NCBI GenBank assembly: GCA_017463615.1
Contig: JAFTOU010000016.1
Coordinates: forward strand, 1 to 64,000
Direction: 5' to 3'
Length of the DNA: 64,000 nucleotides
Source of the DNA: Alistipes sp.
GTDB taxonomy: Bacteria > Bacteroidota > Bacteroidia > Bacteroidales > Rikenellaceae
Part shown: positions 35,193 through 45,149 of the stretch, piece by piece
Layout of the letters: every line of letters starts with the position of its first letter
Position numbering within the stretch: the first letter of the stretch is position 1
The notes under the pieces: generated by a model
Databases searched by the model: none
Seen by the model: the letters and a program-made list of their open reading frames with translations, nothing else
What the model was told of the DNA's origin: nothing
Position numbers and translations under genes: made by a program

Positions 35193-36431
35193 CTATTTTT
35201 TCTGTAGATATGTCATTGCAACAAAAATCATTATCGCCCACGCCGACAACTTCATTGTCGTAGAGGTGTAGACATACGATATGATACCACATGTCGGAAC
35301 AATAGCCAGGAAGAGGAAGTAGAAGAACCAAAAAAGCGAGACCTGACGCCTGCGTACAAACATCACACAAATAGCAAACTGCAGCAGATATAACAGCATG
35401 TATATAAATGGTCCCTTCTGATTATTATCCAGGATGAAATTTCCCAAGAACGAGTAGAAAACGCCAGACTCAATACCCGTACGCATAGTCATCTCCTGCT
35501 GCAGAGCGTTACTACCCTGATACTCTCCCAAGATAAAATAGTTAATAATAGGAAATAGGTAGCGAGTAGAAAATGACTCTCCATTATCAAAATTCTCCCA
35601 GAAGTAACAGAAGTTTATAAATGGCTGACCTGCATAGGAGACCACACCGCCTTCTACTCCCATATCAGAATCCTCAAATCTATCCGTTGTCACAGATGCA
35701 AAGTAGCCCAATACGCCTACCAACATAATGGCGGAGAGCACCAAGACCATCTTTCTTGCTCGCATACTCATATTTCGCCAAAAGACAACAATACTTAATC
35801 CCAGTATCAACACCCAATATAGAGACTTTGAACGGTCAATACCAAGCACTCCAATAAGTATAGCAGAGAGCGAGCCTATCAATGCCATAACAGACAGATA
35901 CCACCTATTCTTACTCAATATAAGCATAAAGGAGACAGGTATCATTATGTACGACATTGACGCCAAGATAGAGAATAGAGATATTACCAAACCCACAACA
36001 CCGCCATACTGCGTAAAGACATACTTATCATCTACGCCATCTCCTCGCAATTCGGCAAAGTCACCAAAAGATAGGATGTAGACAAAGTCATCTCTATATG
36101 CAACTAACAGGACTATAAAGATTACAAAATAGAGGTATGCAAGGCTCTTTATCGCAATCGTATTAGGTAGCACTATCCTCTGCAGGCCTGTGGTATTAAA
36201 TTTATAGACTGGTAATATTGAGAGGGATATAAGTGTGCAATATATCAGTGTAGGGAAGAAAGAGCAGGCATCCTTATACAGTTCCGGAGCGCCATTGTTG
36301 TAATAAAGAATAGAGAAGAAGGATGTAAGCGCATACAGCAATGAGATGTATGCACTTACATCTAATCCTCGTTTCTTGATGATTATAATAGCTAACGACA
36401 GAAAGTATATAAACGGAACATATATCATCAT
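35193..36431 (-). CDS. Oligosaccharide repeat-unit polymerase (Wzy-like)
   Basis: A 412-residue integral membrane protein with about ten to twelve hydrophobic helices and a larger periplasmic loop around residues 245-330, the typical topology of Wzy polymerases. Sequence conservation in this family is very low, so the call rests on topology and position next to the flippase. It would join repeat units on undecaprenyl diphosphate at the outer face of the inner membrane. The start overlaps the flippase stop by 4 bases (36428-36431). Confidence 0.7.
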   Translation of the reverse strand: MMIYVPFIYFLSLAIIIIKKRGLDVSAYISLLYALTSFFSILYYNNGAPELYKDACSFFPTLIYCTLISLSILPVYKFNTTGLQRIVLPNTIAIKSLAYLYFVIFIVLLVAYRDDFVYILSFGDFAELRGDGVDDKYVFTQYGGVVGLVISLFSILASMSYIMIPVSFMLILSKNRWYLSVMALIGSLSAILIGVLGIDRSKSLYWVLILGLSIVVFWRNMSMRARKMVLVLSAIMLVGVLGYFASVTTDRFEDSDMGVEGGVVSYAGQPFINFCYFWENFDNGESFSTRYLFPIINYFILGEYQGSNALQQEMTMRTGIESGVFYSFLGNFILDNNQKGPFIYMLLYLLQFAICVMFVRRRQVSLFWFFYFLFLAIVPTCGIISYVYTSTTMKLSAWAIMIFVAMTYLQKK

Positions 36432-37672
36432 ACGCTCTGTTGCTCTCCTTTTTCTTTTACAAACTTAATATAGTACCACACTATCATTGCGGTGTAGATA
36501 AAGTCGCATAGGATTGTTGTTACTATAGCGCCTGTTGTGCTCCAGAGGTAGACAAAGAGCGTATAGCCGACAATCTTTACAACGCCATTTGCGATACTGG
36601 CATTTCGGATATCACGACCCTGGCCGTGCGAGCCGAGGTAGCGATTGAGCATATCTCCAAAACCGTGTACAGAGAAGCCCACTGCCAACCACGAGGCATA
36701 CACCCCCACAGAGGCATACTGCTCGGTATAGAGCAGCACAACCAACTGCTTGATAATCAGTATATATACCAGACAGCTACCAATAGTAAGCAGCGCCGTA
36801 TTTCGCATCACGCGACTCGGTATTCTATCCAATCGGGCGAACTGCTTAAAGTAGGTTGTACCGATGATAGAAGGCAGCATTGTGAGCGGAGTGGTAACGG
36901 TCAGAGCAAGGGTATAAAATCCCACCTCTGCATTATTCTCATTGAATATTCCCAAGCTGATACCCGCCAGATAGTTTGTTGCCACCATCACAAGCGAGCC
37001 GATGTAGAGCTGAAAGCCGTAGTCTCGGTTCTCTACTTTCAGCTGTCCAAATATCTGTTTGACATCCCTAAATAGAGGCTTCGTGGATATTGTAAGTACC
37101 AGCAAAACAAGTGTATAGAGCCCCCACTGCAGCAGTATCATCCGCGATGCCGTTGCTCCATAGTCGCTATATATCCAGTATGCCAGCGGTATATAGAACA
37201 GCACTGGTAGCAGTCGCGCAGCAGAGAGTCTGCCGATGTGGTTATCTCCCTGCGCGGTGGTGTTGATATAGTTGAACAATATCGGATATGCACAGACGGG
37301 AAGCGATACGACAAACAAGTGGGCAATCTGCGGCTTATCATAGTGCACCAGCGCACATCCCGCCGTAATTGCCACCATCACCACTGCTGTTATGGCCAAT
37401 ATCAGCACCATACAGCCACGAATCTTACGACTCTGCTGTTCACTATCCGACAGAGCCAGCAATCTACTTCCAGAGAGGAAATATCCAAAAAGCAACAGCG
37501 AGGAGGCAAACTGAAGTATATTCTGAACATATCGCACATCACCATATACAGCAGGCTCCATAAATCGGGTGTTGATGATAGATGCAACAACGCCCAACAA
37601 TGTACCAACCAATGTTGATATGTACAGCAGTACCACCTGCCGCGTCGATTTATTCAATTTTATCCTACCCAT
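36428..37672 (-). CDS. Polysaccharide flippase (Wzx/MATE-like)
   Basis: A 414-residue polytopic protein with about twelve transmembrane helices, starting MGRIKLNKSTRQVVLLYIST. It has the look of the Wzx-type polysaccharide transporter family (LFNYINTTAQGDNHIGRLS and SWLAVGFSVHGFGDMLNRYLGSHGQG are typical loop regions). It turns lipid-linked repeat units across the inner membrane. The frame stays open to 37843, but the added 57 residues are Pro/Ser-rich and overlap the epimerase gene, so I place the start at 37672, which overlaps the epimerase stop by 8 bases. Confidence 0.85.
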   Translation of the reverse strand: MGRIKLNKSTRQVVLLYISTLVGTLLGVVASIINTRFMEPAVYGDVRYVQNILQFASSLLLFGYFLSGSRLLALSDSEQQSRKIRGCMVLILAITAVVMVAITAGCALVHYDKPQIAHLFVVSLPVCAYPILFNYINTTAQGDNHIGRLSAARLLPVLFYIPLAYWIYSDYGATASRMILLQWGLYTLVLLVLTISTKPLFRDVKQIFGQLKVENRDYGFQLYIGSLVMVATNYLAGISLGIFNENNAEVGFYTLALTVTTPLTMLPSIIGTTYFKQFARLDRIPSRVMRNTALLTIGSCLVYILIIKQLVVLLYTEQYASVGVYASWLAVGFSVHGFGDMLNRYLGSHGQGRDIRNASIANGVVKIVGYTLFVYLWSTTGAIVTTILCDFIYTAMIVWYYIKFVKEKGEQQSV

Positions 37673-38726
37673 AAAACTCCTTGTACCACTCGGCGAAGGC
37701 GCGGAGGCCGGTGCGGAGGGGTGTGTGTGGTTTGAAGCCGAAGTCGCGCGCGAGGGCGGAGGTGTCGGCGTAGGTGGTGGCAACATCACCAGGCTGCATA
37801 GCCACCAGGCGCTTATGGCTCTCAAAGTCAAAGTCTGCGGCAAGGACGCCCGCCTGGACGAGCTCCTGCTGCAGTATATCTACGAAATCAAGTAGGTTCT
37901 CGGGGTTGCTATTGCCGATATTATAGAGTGCATAGGGTGGCACGGGCAGGCCATCCTCGCCCCTCTGGCGTGTTGGTGCGCGGTGCATTACGCGCTGCAG
38001 GCCCTCTACCACATCGGCGATATATGTAAAGTCGCGGCGGCAGTTGCCATAGTTGAAAATCTCTATCGTCTCGCCGCGGCGCAGGCGCTCTGCAAAGCTG
38101 AAGTATGCCATATCGGGGCGACCTGCAGGGCCATAGACAGTAAAGAATCTCAGGCCTGTAGATGGGATATCGTAGAGCTTACTATAGGCGTGCGCCATCA
38201 ACTCGTTGCTCTTCTTTGTTGCGGCATAGAGGCTTACGGGGTTATCCACCTTATCGTCCGTAGAGTAAGGCACGCGCTCGTTATTGCCATAGACCGACGA
38301 GGAGGAGGCATAGACCAGATGCTGCACTCCCTTTGCACCGCCGTCGTAGCTATGGCGGCAAGCCTCAAGGATGTTGTAGAAGCCGATGATATTGCTCTCA
38401 ATATAGACATCGGGGTTGGTGATGCTATAGCGCACCCCCGCCTGAGCTGCCAGATTGACAACGACATCAAACTGATGGGTGGCAAAGAGGCTATCCACCA
38501 GCGCGCGGTCGGCGATATTTCCACGAACAAAGAGCCAGCTATTCTGCCCGCACTGCCCTGCCACAGAGTCTATGCGACGCAGACGATACTCCTTTATCGC
38601 AGGGTCGTAGTAGTCGTTCATAGAGTCCAGACCCACGACAAGCACCCCCTGCTCGGTTGTAAGCAGTCGCTCCACAAGGTTTGCGCCGATAAACCCGGCA
38701 GCACCCGTTACCAAAATACTCCTCAT
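37665..38726 (-). CDS. UDP-glucuronate 4-epimerase
   Basis: A 353-residue extended SDR enzyme. It has the NAD motif VTGAAGFIGANL, the catalytic YAATKK (YxxxK), SSSSVYGNNERVPYS, and FFTVYGPAGRPDMAYFSF, close to the YGPWGRPDMA signature of UDP-glucuronate epimerases (GAE/CapI type). With the UDP-glucose dehydrogenase directly upstream it would convert UDP-glucuronate to UDP-galacturonate for the surface polysaccharide. The GTG at 38729 is an alternative start sharing bases with the upstream stop; ATG 38726 is preferred. Confidence 0.87.
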   Translation of the reverse strand: MRSILVTGAAGFIGANLVERLLTTEQGVLVVGLDSMNDYYDPAIKEYRLRRIDSVAGQCGQNSWLFVRGNIADRALVDSLFATHQFDVVVNLAAQAGVRYSITNPDVYIESNIIGFYNILEACRHSYDGGAKGVQHLVYASSSSVYGNNERVPYSTDDKVDNPVSLYAATKKSNELMAHAYSKLYDIPSTGLRFFTVYGPAGRPDMAYFSFAERLRRGETIEIFNYGNCRRDFTYIADVVEGLQRVMHRAPTRQRGEDGLPVPPYALYNIGNSNPENLLDFVDILQQELVQAGVLAADFDFESHKRLVAMQPGDVATTYADTSALARDFGFKPHTPLRTGLRAFAEWYKEFYG

Positions 38727-38728
38727 CA

Positions 38729-39961
38729 CTAATCTCTCCTAAAAATATCGCGTGTGTAGACCTTCTCGCGCACATCGTCAAGCACGGCATCGTAGCGGTT
38801 GGCGATAATGGCCTGCGAGAGGCTCTTGAACTGCTCAAGGTTGTTCACTATGCGGCTGCCGAAGAATGTTGTTCCATCCTCAAGGGTCGGCTCGTAGATA
38901 ATCACCTGAGCACCCTTAGCCTTGATGCGCTTCATTACGCCCTGAATAGATGACTGGCGGAAGTTATCCGAGCCCGCCTTCATCGTCAGGCGATATACGC
39001 CGATAGTGCAGCTCTGCTCCTGAGCGGCGTCGTAGCTGCTGTTGTCGTTGTAGTAGCCCGCCATCGTAAGCACTCTGTCGGCGATAAAATCCTTGCGCGT
39101 GCGGTTGCTCTCCACAATGGCAGACATCATATTCTGCGGCACATCCTGATAGTTTGCCAGCAGCTGCTTAGTATCCTTCGGCAGACAGTAGCCTCCATAG
39201 CCAAAGGATGGGTTGTTGTAGTGAGTGCCGATGCGAGGGTCAAGTCCCACACCAGAGATAATCGCCTGAGTATCAAGACCCTTAATCTCGGCGTATGTAT
39301 CTAACTCGTTGAAGTAGCTCACGCGTAGGGCGAGGTATGTATTGGCAAAGAGCTTTACAGCCTCCGCCTCCGTAAGACCCATAAAGAGGGTCTCTATATC
39401 CTGCTTTACCGCCCCCTGCTGGAGTAGAGTGGCGAATGTTCGCGCAGCGGCATCTAAGCGCTCGTCGCCCTCGGGACGACCGACAATAATTCGGCTTGGA
39501 TAGAGGTTGTCGTAGAGCGCCTTGCTCTCGCGCAGAAACTCTGGCGAGAAGAGTATATTGTCGCTGCCCACCTTGGCGCGGATAGCCTCGGTGTAACCCA
39601 CGGGCACGGTGCTCTTGATAATCATTATCGCGCGAGGGTTGCACTCCACAACCTGACGGATGACACTCTCCACGGCGGAGGTGTCAAAGAAGTTGCGCTT
39701 GCTGTCGTAGTTTGTCGGCGTGGCGATGATAACATACTCCGCCGCGCTATATGCAGCCTCGGCGTCCAATGTCGCAACAAGGTTGAGCTGCTTGTTTGCA
39801 AAAAACTCCTCTATACACTCGTCCTGAATTGGCGACTGACGACGATTTATCATCTCCACACGCTGGGCAACAATATCCACCGCTACCACCTCATTGTGCT
39901 GAGAGAGCAGCGTTGCCATACTCAAGCCCACATAACCCGTTCCTGCTACTGCAATTTTCAT
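38729..39961 (-). CDS. ugd: UDP-glucose 6-dehydrogenase
   Basis: A 410-residue member of the UDP-glucose/GDP-mannose dehydrogenase family. N-terminal NAD site [19 protein letters not shown]; catalytic region [12 protein letters not shown]; nucleophile Cys in [16 protein letters not shown] (about residue 258); C-terminal UDP-binding domain to the end. It oxidises UDP-glucose to UDP-glucuronate in two NAD-dependent steps. The next gene downstream is the matching 4-epimerase, overlapping at the stop. A close E. coli-type Ugd is a better match than WecC because of the [10 protein letters not shown] core and the short length. Confidence 0.9.
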   Translation of the reverse strand: MKIAVAGTGYVGLSMATLLSQHNEVVAVDIVAQRVEMINRRQSPIQDECIEEFFANKQLNLVATLDAEAAYSAAEYVIIATPTNYDSKRNFFDTSAVESVIRQVVECNPRAIMIIKSTVPVGYTEAIRAKVGSDNILFSPEFLRESKALYDNLYPSRIIVGRPEGDERLDAAARTFATLLQQGAVKQDIETLFMGLTEAEAVKLFANTYLALRVSYFNELDTYAEIKGLDTQAIISGVGLDPRIGTHYNNPSFGYGGYCLPKDTKQLLANYQDVPQNMMSAIVESNRTRKDFIADRVLTMAGYYNDNSSYDAAQEQSCTIGVYRLTMKAGSDNFRQSSIQGVMKRIKAKGAQVIIYEPTLEDGTTFFGSRIVNNLEQFKSLSQAIIANRYDAVLDDVREKVYTRDIFRRD

Positions 39962-39964
39962 AAT

Positions 39965-40525
39965 CTATTTGATAATTTCTAATAACTCCTTCTCTATTCG
40001 GGGCGTTGCAACCGCTGCCACTCCCTCTATCTGCACCACCACGCGGCGCTCACGAGCCCCCGGCACCTTGAGTAGCACACCCTCCGCACCTGCAAATAGT
40101 CCCCCCGTAACCCTTACGCGACTACCCTGACTCAGATGCAGTCCCTCTGACGAGAGAAGCATCAACCGCTCATCTTCTGTGCCAGTTACAACCATAAAGT
40201 TGCGCATCTGAGCCTCCGGTACGACCATCGCCTGACGAACTCCATCCTGCGTGTGCATCACATAGCGGAGATATGGAAGTTCAAACTGCTTGATGCCATC
40301 TATGGTCGCACGGTCAGCGTATACAAAGATGTAGTTATGCACTAACGCCTTGCGCCTCAATACCTTACGAGCACCTGCCACGCCCTGCCTGACAAGGCGC
40401 GTAGGGACAAATGAAACCACCCCCAGCTCGTCCAATCGGTGCTTGGCTATAAGCTCGCGCTGATATGTCACACGAAGCACATACCACCCCTTATTACTAT
40501 CGCTTTCAGCTACCTGCATACTCAT
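39965..40525 (-). CDS. UpxY-type transcription antiterminator (NusG family)
   Basis: A 186-residue NusG paralogue. The NGN domain starts at GWYVLRVTYQRELIAKHRLDELGV and runs to about residue 110; a KOW domain follows (LSQGSRVRVTGGLFAGAEGVLLKVPG). UpxY-type proteins load onto RNA polymerase at the 5-prime end of Bacteroidetes capsule operons to stop premature termination, which fits its position as first gene of this locus. No UpxZ-like gene follows, and I see no invertible promoter repeat in the 344 bases upstream. An in-frame GTG at 40567 is possible; the ATG at 40525 (or 40519) is preferred. Confidence 0.88.
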   Translation of the reverse strand: MSMQVAESDSNKGWYVLRVTYQRELIAKHRLDELGVVSFVPTRLVRQGVAGARKVLRRKALVHNYIFVYADRATIDGIKQFELPYLRYVMHTQDGVRQAMVVPEAQMRNFMVVTGTEDERLMLLSSEGLHLSQGSRVRVTGGLFAGAEGVLLKVPGARERRVVVQIEGVAAVATPRIEKELLEIIK

Positions 40526-40716
40526 AACTGGACATACCTTGGGGACATTGATAGCCACACAACGCACTGACTATCAATCAATTACGCAAAATTGATTGCA
40601 AATACATTTCAAATTGTCACTCCATAGCTCAAACCTTAAGCAACAATTTGTCGCAAAGTTATAAAAAAACGGTGAAAAATCAAAGATTTTGAATCATTAT
40701 TCAACGATTAGGACCC

Positions 40717-40840
40717 TTTGTGCTACCGATAGGTCTTTTTGCACAAATGCGAATAAAAATCTGCATTATGTCACAGATTGTAGACAAAATTGCTAATTTT
40801 GTGCCAAATTGTCAATAATTCTGCCAAAGTTGGCACAAAA
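40717..40840. promoter_or_regulatory. Two TTTGTGC...GCACAAA inverted repeats upstream of groES
   Basis: Pair one is TTTGTGC 40717-40723 with GCACAAA 40741-40747. Pair two is TTTTGTGCCAA 40797-40807 with TTGGCACAAAA 40830-40840. Both share the same half-site and lie 100-150 and 10-50 bases upstream of the sigma-54-type promoter, where binding sites for a sigma-54 activator would be expected. No CIRCE element is present. The rest of the 386-base gap before groES contains nothing else I can identify. Confidence 0.5.
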
Positions 40841-40847
40841 AGTCGTT

Positions 40848-40864
40848 TTGGCACACCTCTTGCC
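40848..40864 (+). promoter_or_regulatory. Sigma-54-type (-24/-12) promoter of groES-groEL
   Basis: TTGGCACACCTCTTGCC matches the sigma-54 consensus TGGCAC, five bases, TTGC. The invariant GG (40850-40851) and GC (40862-40863) are 10 bases apart as required. The predicted start near 40875 gives a leader of about 37 bases before the groES ATG at 40912. I see no TAnnTTTG box correctly placed for the primary sigma factor. Confidence 0.6.
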
Positions 40865-40911
40865 CAGTGTAGGAGCAAACAGAAAATGTTAAACTAAAAA
40901 ATTATAGAGTT

Positions 40912-41181
40912 ATGATTAAACCATTATCAGACCGAGTTCTCATTCTGCCAAATCCAGCAGAGGAGGTTACCGCCGGAGGTCTTATCATTCCGGACACAGC
41001 AAAGGAGAAGCCACTTGCAGGCAAAGTTATCGCAGCAGGTCCTGGCACCAAGGATGTTACTATGGAGGTTAAGGAGGGCGACCAGGTTCTCTACGGCAAG
41101 TACTCTGGCACAGAGATTAACCACGGCGGAGTAACCTACATCATCATGAAGCAGTCAGAGATTCTGGCAGTAGTGGAGTAA
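40912..41181 (+). CDS. groES: Co-chaperonin GroES
   Basis: An 89-residue co-chaperonin, slightly short but within the family. It begins [20 protein letters not shown] (the usual KPL-DRV start); the mobile loop is [15 protein letters not shown], with the GGI/L-type hydrophobic tripeptide that binds Gro[16 protein letters not shown] and [14 protein letters not shown] complete the roof and last strand. It caps the GroEL ring in the cytosol. groEL follows after 241 bases, an unusually long gap that contains a repeat array. Confidence 0.97.
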   Translation: MIKPLSDRVLILPNPAEEVTAGGLIIPDTAKEKPLAGKVIAAGPGTKDVTMEVKEGDQVLYGKYSGTEINHGGVTYIIMKQSEILAVVE

Positions 41182-41241
41182 TTGGCTGTTGGCTATTGGC
41201 TGTTGGCTGTTGGCCTTTAGCTATTAGCTGTTGGCTATTAT
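41182..41241 (+). repeat. Heptameric repeat array inside the groESL operon
   Basis: Seven or eight degenerate TTGGCTR units (ATTGGCTGTTGGCTATTGGC and onward) lie directly after the groES stop. The remaining 180 bases up to groEL have no gene. A short self-complementary ATTTCCCATTGGCGAAAATG region near 41346 is the only other thing noted. Confidence 0.75.
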
Positions 41242-41365
41242 TAAAATCAAGAAATTACAAATTAAAATAAAAAACCGTTTTGATTTTAGGTGGAATTTTA
41301 CCACGCTCGCCGAAATTTGAGACGATGGGACATACAAAACAGGTATTTCCCATTGGCGAAAATGA

Positions 41366-43051
<1,686 letters not shown>

Positions 43052-43076
43052 TCTGTCGCTCAACGAGCAACACTAT

Positions 43077-43112
43077 AAGCCATTGGCCTCTGGCCTTTGG
43101 CTTTTTTGTTTT
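43077..43112 (+). terminator. Probable terminator after groEL, built from GGC-type repeats
   Basis: AAGCCATTGGCC and GGCCTTTGGCTT can pair around a TCT loop, followed by TTTTTTGTTTTT. It is composed of TTGGCY repeat units like the neighbouring arrays, so a terminator role and repeat origin may both apply. An inverted array (AGCCAATGGCTAATAGCT) lies at about 43184-43210. The 289-base gap between groEL and rimP also has a TATCGCGAAGCGATA hairpin and the rimP promoter. Confidence 0.55.
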
Positions 43113-43232
43113 TAGAGGCGATTTATTAAGGTCGGGCAAGGTCTATATTTACCCCCATAAAAACTATCGCGAAGCGATACCTTGATATAGCCAATGGCTA
43201 ATAGCTAATGGTGTAAATATTTTATAAAAATA

Positions 43233-43264
43233 TTTGGTCAGCTAATTTTTTTGTGCTATATTTG
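43233..43264 (+). promoter_or_regulatory. Promoter of the rimP-nusA-infB operon
   Basis: TTTG at 43233-43236 and TATATTTG at 43257-43264 are separated by 20 bases, an exact match to the Bacteroidetes consensus. Transcription should start near 43271, upstream of a leader hairpin. Confidence 0.7.
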
Positions 43265-43278
43265 CAGTGTGAATGAGC

Positions 43279-43302
43279 GAAGGGGACAAGCAGGTCCCCT
43301 TC
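43279..43302 (+). promoter_or_regulatory. rimP leader hairpin
   Basis: GAAGGGGAC and GTCCCCTTC form a 9 base-pair stem around a short loop (AAGCAG), followed by TTTCG. A compact GC hairpin followed by a T-rich stretch just before rimP is a recurring feature in many bacteria. It could attenuate or stabilise the message; its exact role here is unknown. Confidence 0.55.
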
Positions 43303-43340
43303 TTTCGTATCACAACGGAGAGGATAATTTTTATAAGTAT

Positions 43341-43805
43341 ATGGATATCAGCAAGTTAATAGAAATTGTAGAGGAGCATTTACAGGACAGTGATGTATTT
43401 GTCGTGGAGTGCACATCTACCCCATCAAACGAGATTACACTGATTTTGGATGCTGACAGCCGAGTATCTATAGATACTTGCGTTGCAGTTTCGCGCGCTG
43501 TGGATGCTGTTTTTGACCGCGATGTAGAGGATTTTTCACTCACCGTAACATCGGCGGGCATTGGCGAGCCACTCAAGCTGCTGCGTCAGTATCGCAAGAT
43601 TATCGGCTCTCCGATTGAGGTACTGCTCAAGGATGGCATCAAGATTTTAGCGACTCTTGACGACGCCACAGAGCAGGGCATTACCGTATCCTACGACGAG
43701 AAGGTTGCCGTGGAGGGTAAGAAGCGCAAGGAGCTTCAGCATATTGTTCGCACAATAGCCTTTGAGGATATCAAGGCTGCGAAGGAGTACTTAGATTACA
43801 AATAA
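43341..43805 (+). CDS. rimP: Ribosome maturation factor RimP
   Basis: A 154-residue RimP. It begins MDISKLIEIVEEHL; the core VFVVECTSTPSNEITLILDADSRVSIDTC, then SLTVTSAGIGEPLKLLRQYRKIIG, matches the family (the SPGxxRPL-type loop here reads SAGIGEPL). RimP helps assemble the 30S subunit. The frame extends upstream to 43251, but that part covers the promoter and leader hairpin, so ATG 43341 is used. nusA follows after 25 bases, the conserved order in bacteria. Confidence 0.93.
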   Translation: MDISKLIEIVEEHLQDSDVFVVECTSTPSNEITLILDADSRVSIDTCVAVSRAVDAVFDRDVEDFSLTVTSAGIGEPLKLLRQYRKIIGSPIEVLLKDGIKILATLDDATEQGITVSYDEKVAVEGKKRKELQHIVRTIAFEDIKAAKEYLDYK

Positions 43806-43830
43806 TAACAAATATAAAAAGTCAAAAACA

Positions 43831-45072
43831 ATGAACAATCTAAATCTTATCAGCAACTTTGCCGAGTTCAAAGAGCTGAAGAACATTGACAAGTCTACAA
43901 TGATTGGCGTACTTGAGGATGTGTTCCGTCACGCCCTGCAGAAGCAGTATGGCACCGACGAGAACTTTGATGTTATCATCAACGCCGACAAGGGCGACCT
44001 TGAGATTTGGCGCAACCGTGTAGTTGTTGCCGACGAGGAGCTTGAGGACGATGTTCGTCAGATATCTCTCTCGCAGATTCAGGCTATTGACCCATCTTAC
44101 GAGATTGGCGACGAGTACACCGACTCTATCACCTTTGAGTCTTTCGGTCGTCGTGCAGTGCTCTCGCTTCGTCAGAACCTTGCATCACGCATCCTTGACC
44201 TTGAGAAGGCTACCCTCTACGAGAAGTACCGCGACCGCGTGGGTGAGATTGTCACTGGCGAGATCTATCAGGTATGGAAGAAGGAGGTGCTTATCCTTGA
44301 CGATGACGACAACGAGCTTATCCTGCCACGCGCAGAGCAGATTCCTGGCGAGTTCTACCACAAGGGCGACACGCTGAAGGCTATCGTAAAGAGCGTTGAG
44401 ATGAACAACAACCAGCCACGCATCATCCTCTCTCGTACTGCAAACCAGTTCCTGGAGCGTCTGTTTGAGGCTGAGGTGCCAGAGATTTACGACGGCCTTA
44501 TCACCATCAAGAAGATTGCCCGCATCCCTGGCGAGCGCGCAAAGGTTGCCGTAGAGTCTTACGACGACCGCATTGACCCTGTAGGCTCTTGCGTGGGTAT
44601 GAAGGGTGCGCGTATCTATACTATCGTAAAGGAGCTCCACAACGAGAATATTGATGTTATCAACTACACCTCTAACACCAAGCTGCTTATCCAGCGTTCA
44701 CTCAACCCTGCAAAGACTACCGAGATTATCGTAGACGAGGAGCGCCAGACAGCATCTGTATACCTTGACCCAGATCAGGTATCACTCGCTATTGGTAAGG
44801 GTGGTCTGAACATCAAGCTCTCAAAGCTGCTCACAGGCTACAATATCGATGTATTCCGCAACATTGAGGGTGGCGACTATCCACTCACAGAGTTTGCAGA
44901 TGTTATTGAGGCTTGGCAGATTGAGGCTCTGAGTGCTGTAGGTATTGACCGTGCAAAGGCAGTACTTGCACTGAGTGCAGAGGAGATTGCCGAGCGTGCC
45001 GACCTTGAGGTTGAGCAGGCAGAGCGCATCATCGCTATCCTTGAGCGCGAGTTGGAGCAGAGTGAAGAGTAA
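43831..45072 (+). CDS. nusA: Transcription termination/antitermination factor NusA
   Basis: A 413-residue NusA. N-terminal RNA-polymerase-binding domain (about 1-125), S1 domain (about 130-200, GEIVTGEIYQVWKKEVLIL), then KH1 and KH2 (GSCVGMKGARIYTIVKEL and VSLAIGKGGLNIKLSKLL), and a short C-terminal helix-hairpin-type region (RAKAVLALSAEEIAERADL). The second acidic repeat domain of E. coli NusA is absent, as is usual outside Proteobacteria. It binds elongating polymerase to promote pausing, termination or antitermination. Confidence 0.96.
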   Translation: MNNLNLISNFAEFKELKNIDKSTMIGVLEDVFRHALQKQYGTDENFDVIINADKGDLEIWRNRVVVADEELEDDVRQISLSQIQAIDPSYEIGDEYTDSITFESFGRRAVLSLRQNLASRILDLEKATLYEKYRDRVGEIVTGEIYQVWKKEVLILDDDDNELILPRAEQIPGEFYHKGDTLKAIVKSVEMNNNQPRIILSRTANQFLERLFEAEVPEIYDGLITIKKIARIPGERAKVAVESYDDRIDPVGSCVGMKGARIYTIVKELHNENIDVINYTSNTKLLIQRSLNPAKTTEIIVDEERQTASVYLDPDQVSLAIGKGGLNIKLSKLLTGYNIDVFRNIEGGDYPLTEFADVIEAWQIEALSAVGIDRAKAVLALSAEEIAERADLEVEQAERIIAILERELEQSEE

Positions 45073-45149
45073 TCAGTTCCCCAGATCCGGTTACGAGATT
45101 GTCGTAACACACTAAACATTGTTAAACGAAATAAGGAGAAAAAAATATA

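Noticed and set aside
37673-37843. A 57-residue N-terminal extension of the flippase
   Set aside because: It is Pro/Ser-rich, overlaps the epimerase gene and precedes a normal Wzx start at 37672.
40568-40911. Invertible capsule-promoter repeats upstream of upxY
   Set aside because: The inverted repeats here share a TTTGTGC half-site and align with the groES sigma-54 promoter; no long inverted repeat flanks a promoter for upxY.
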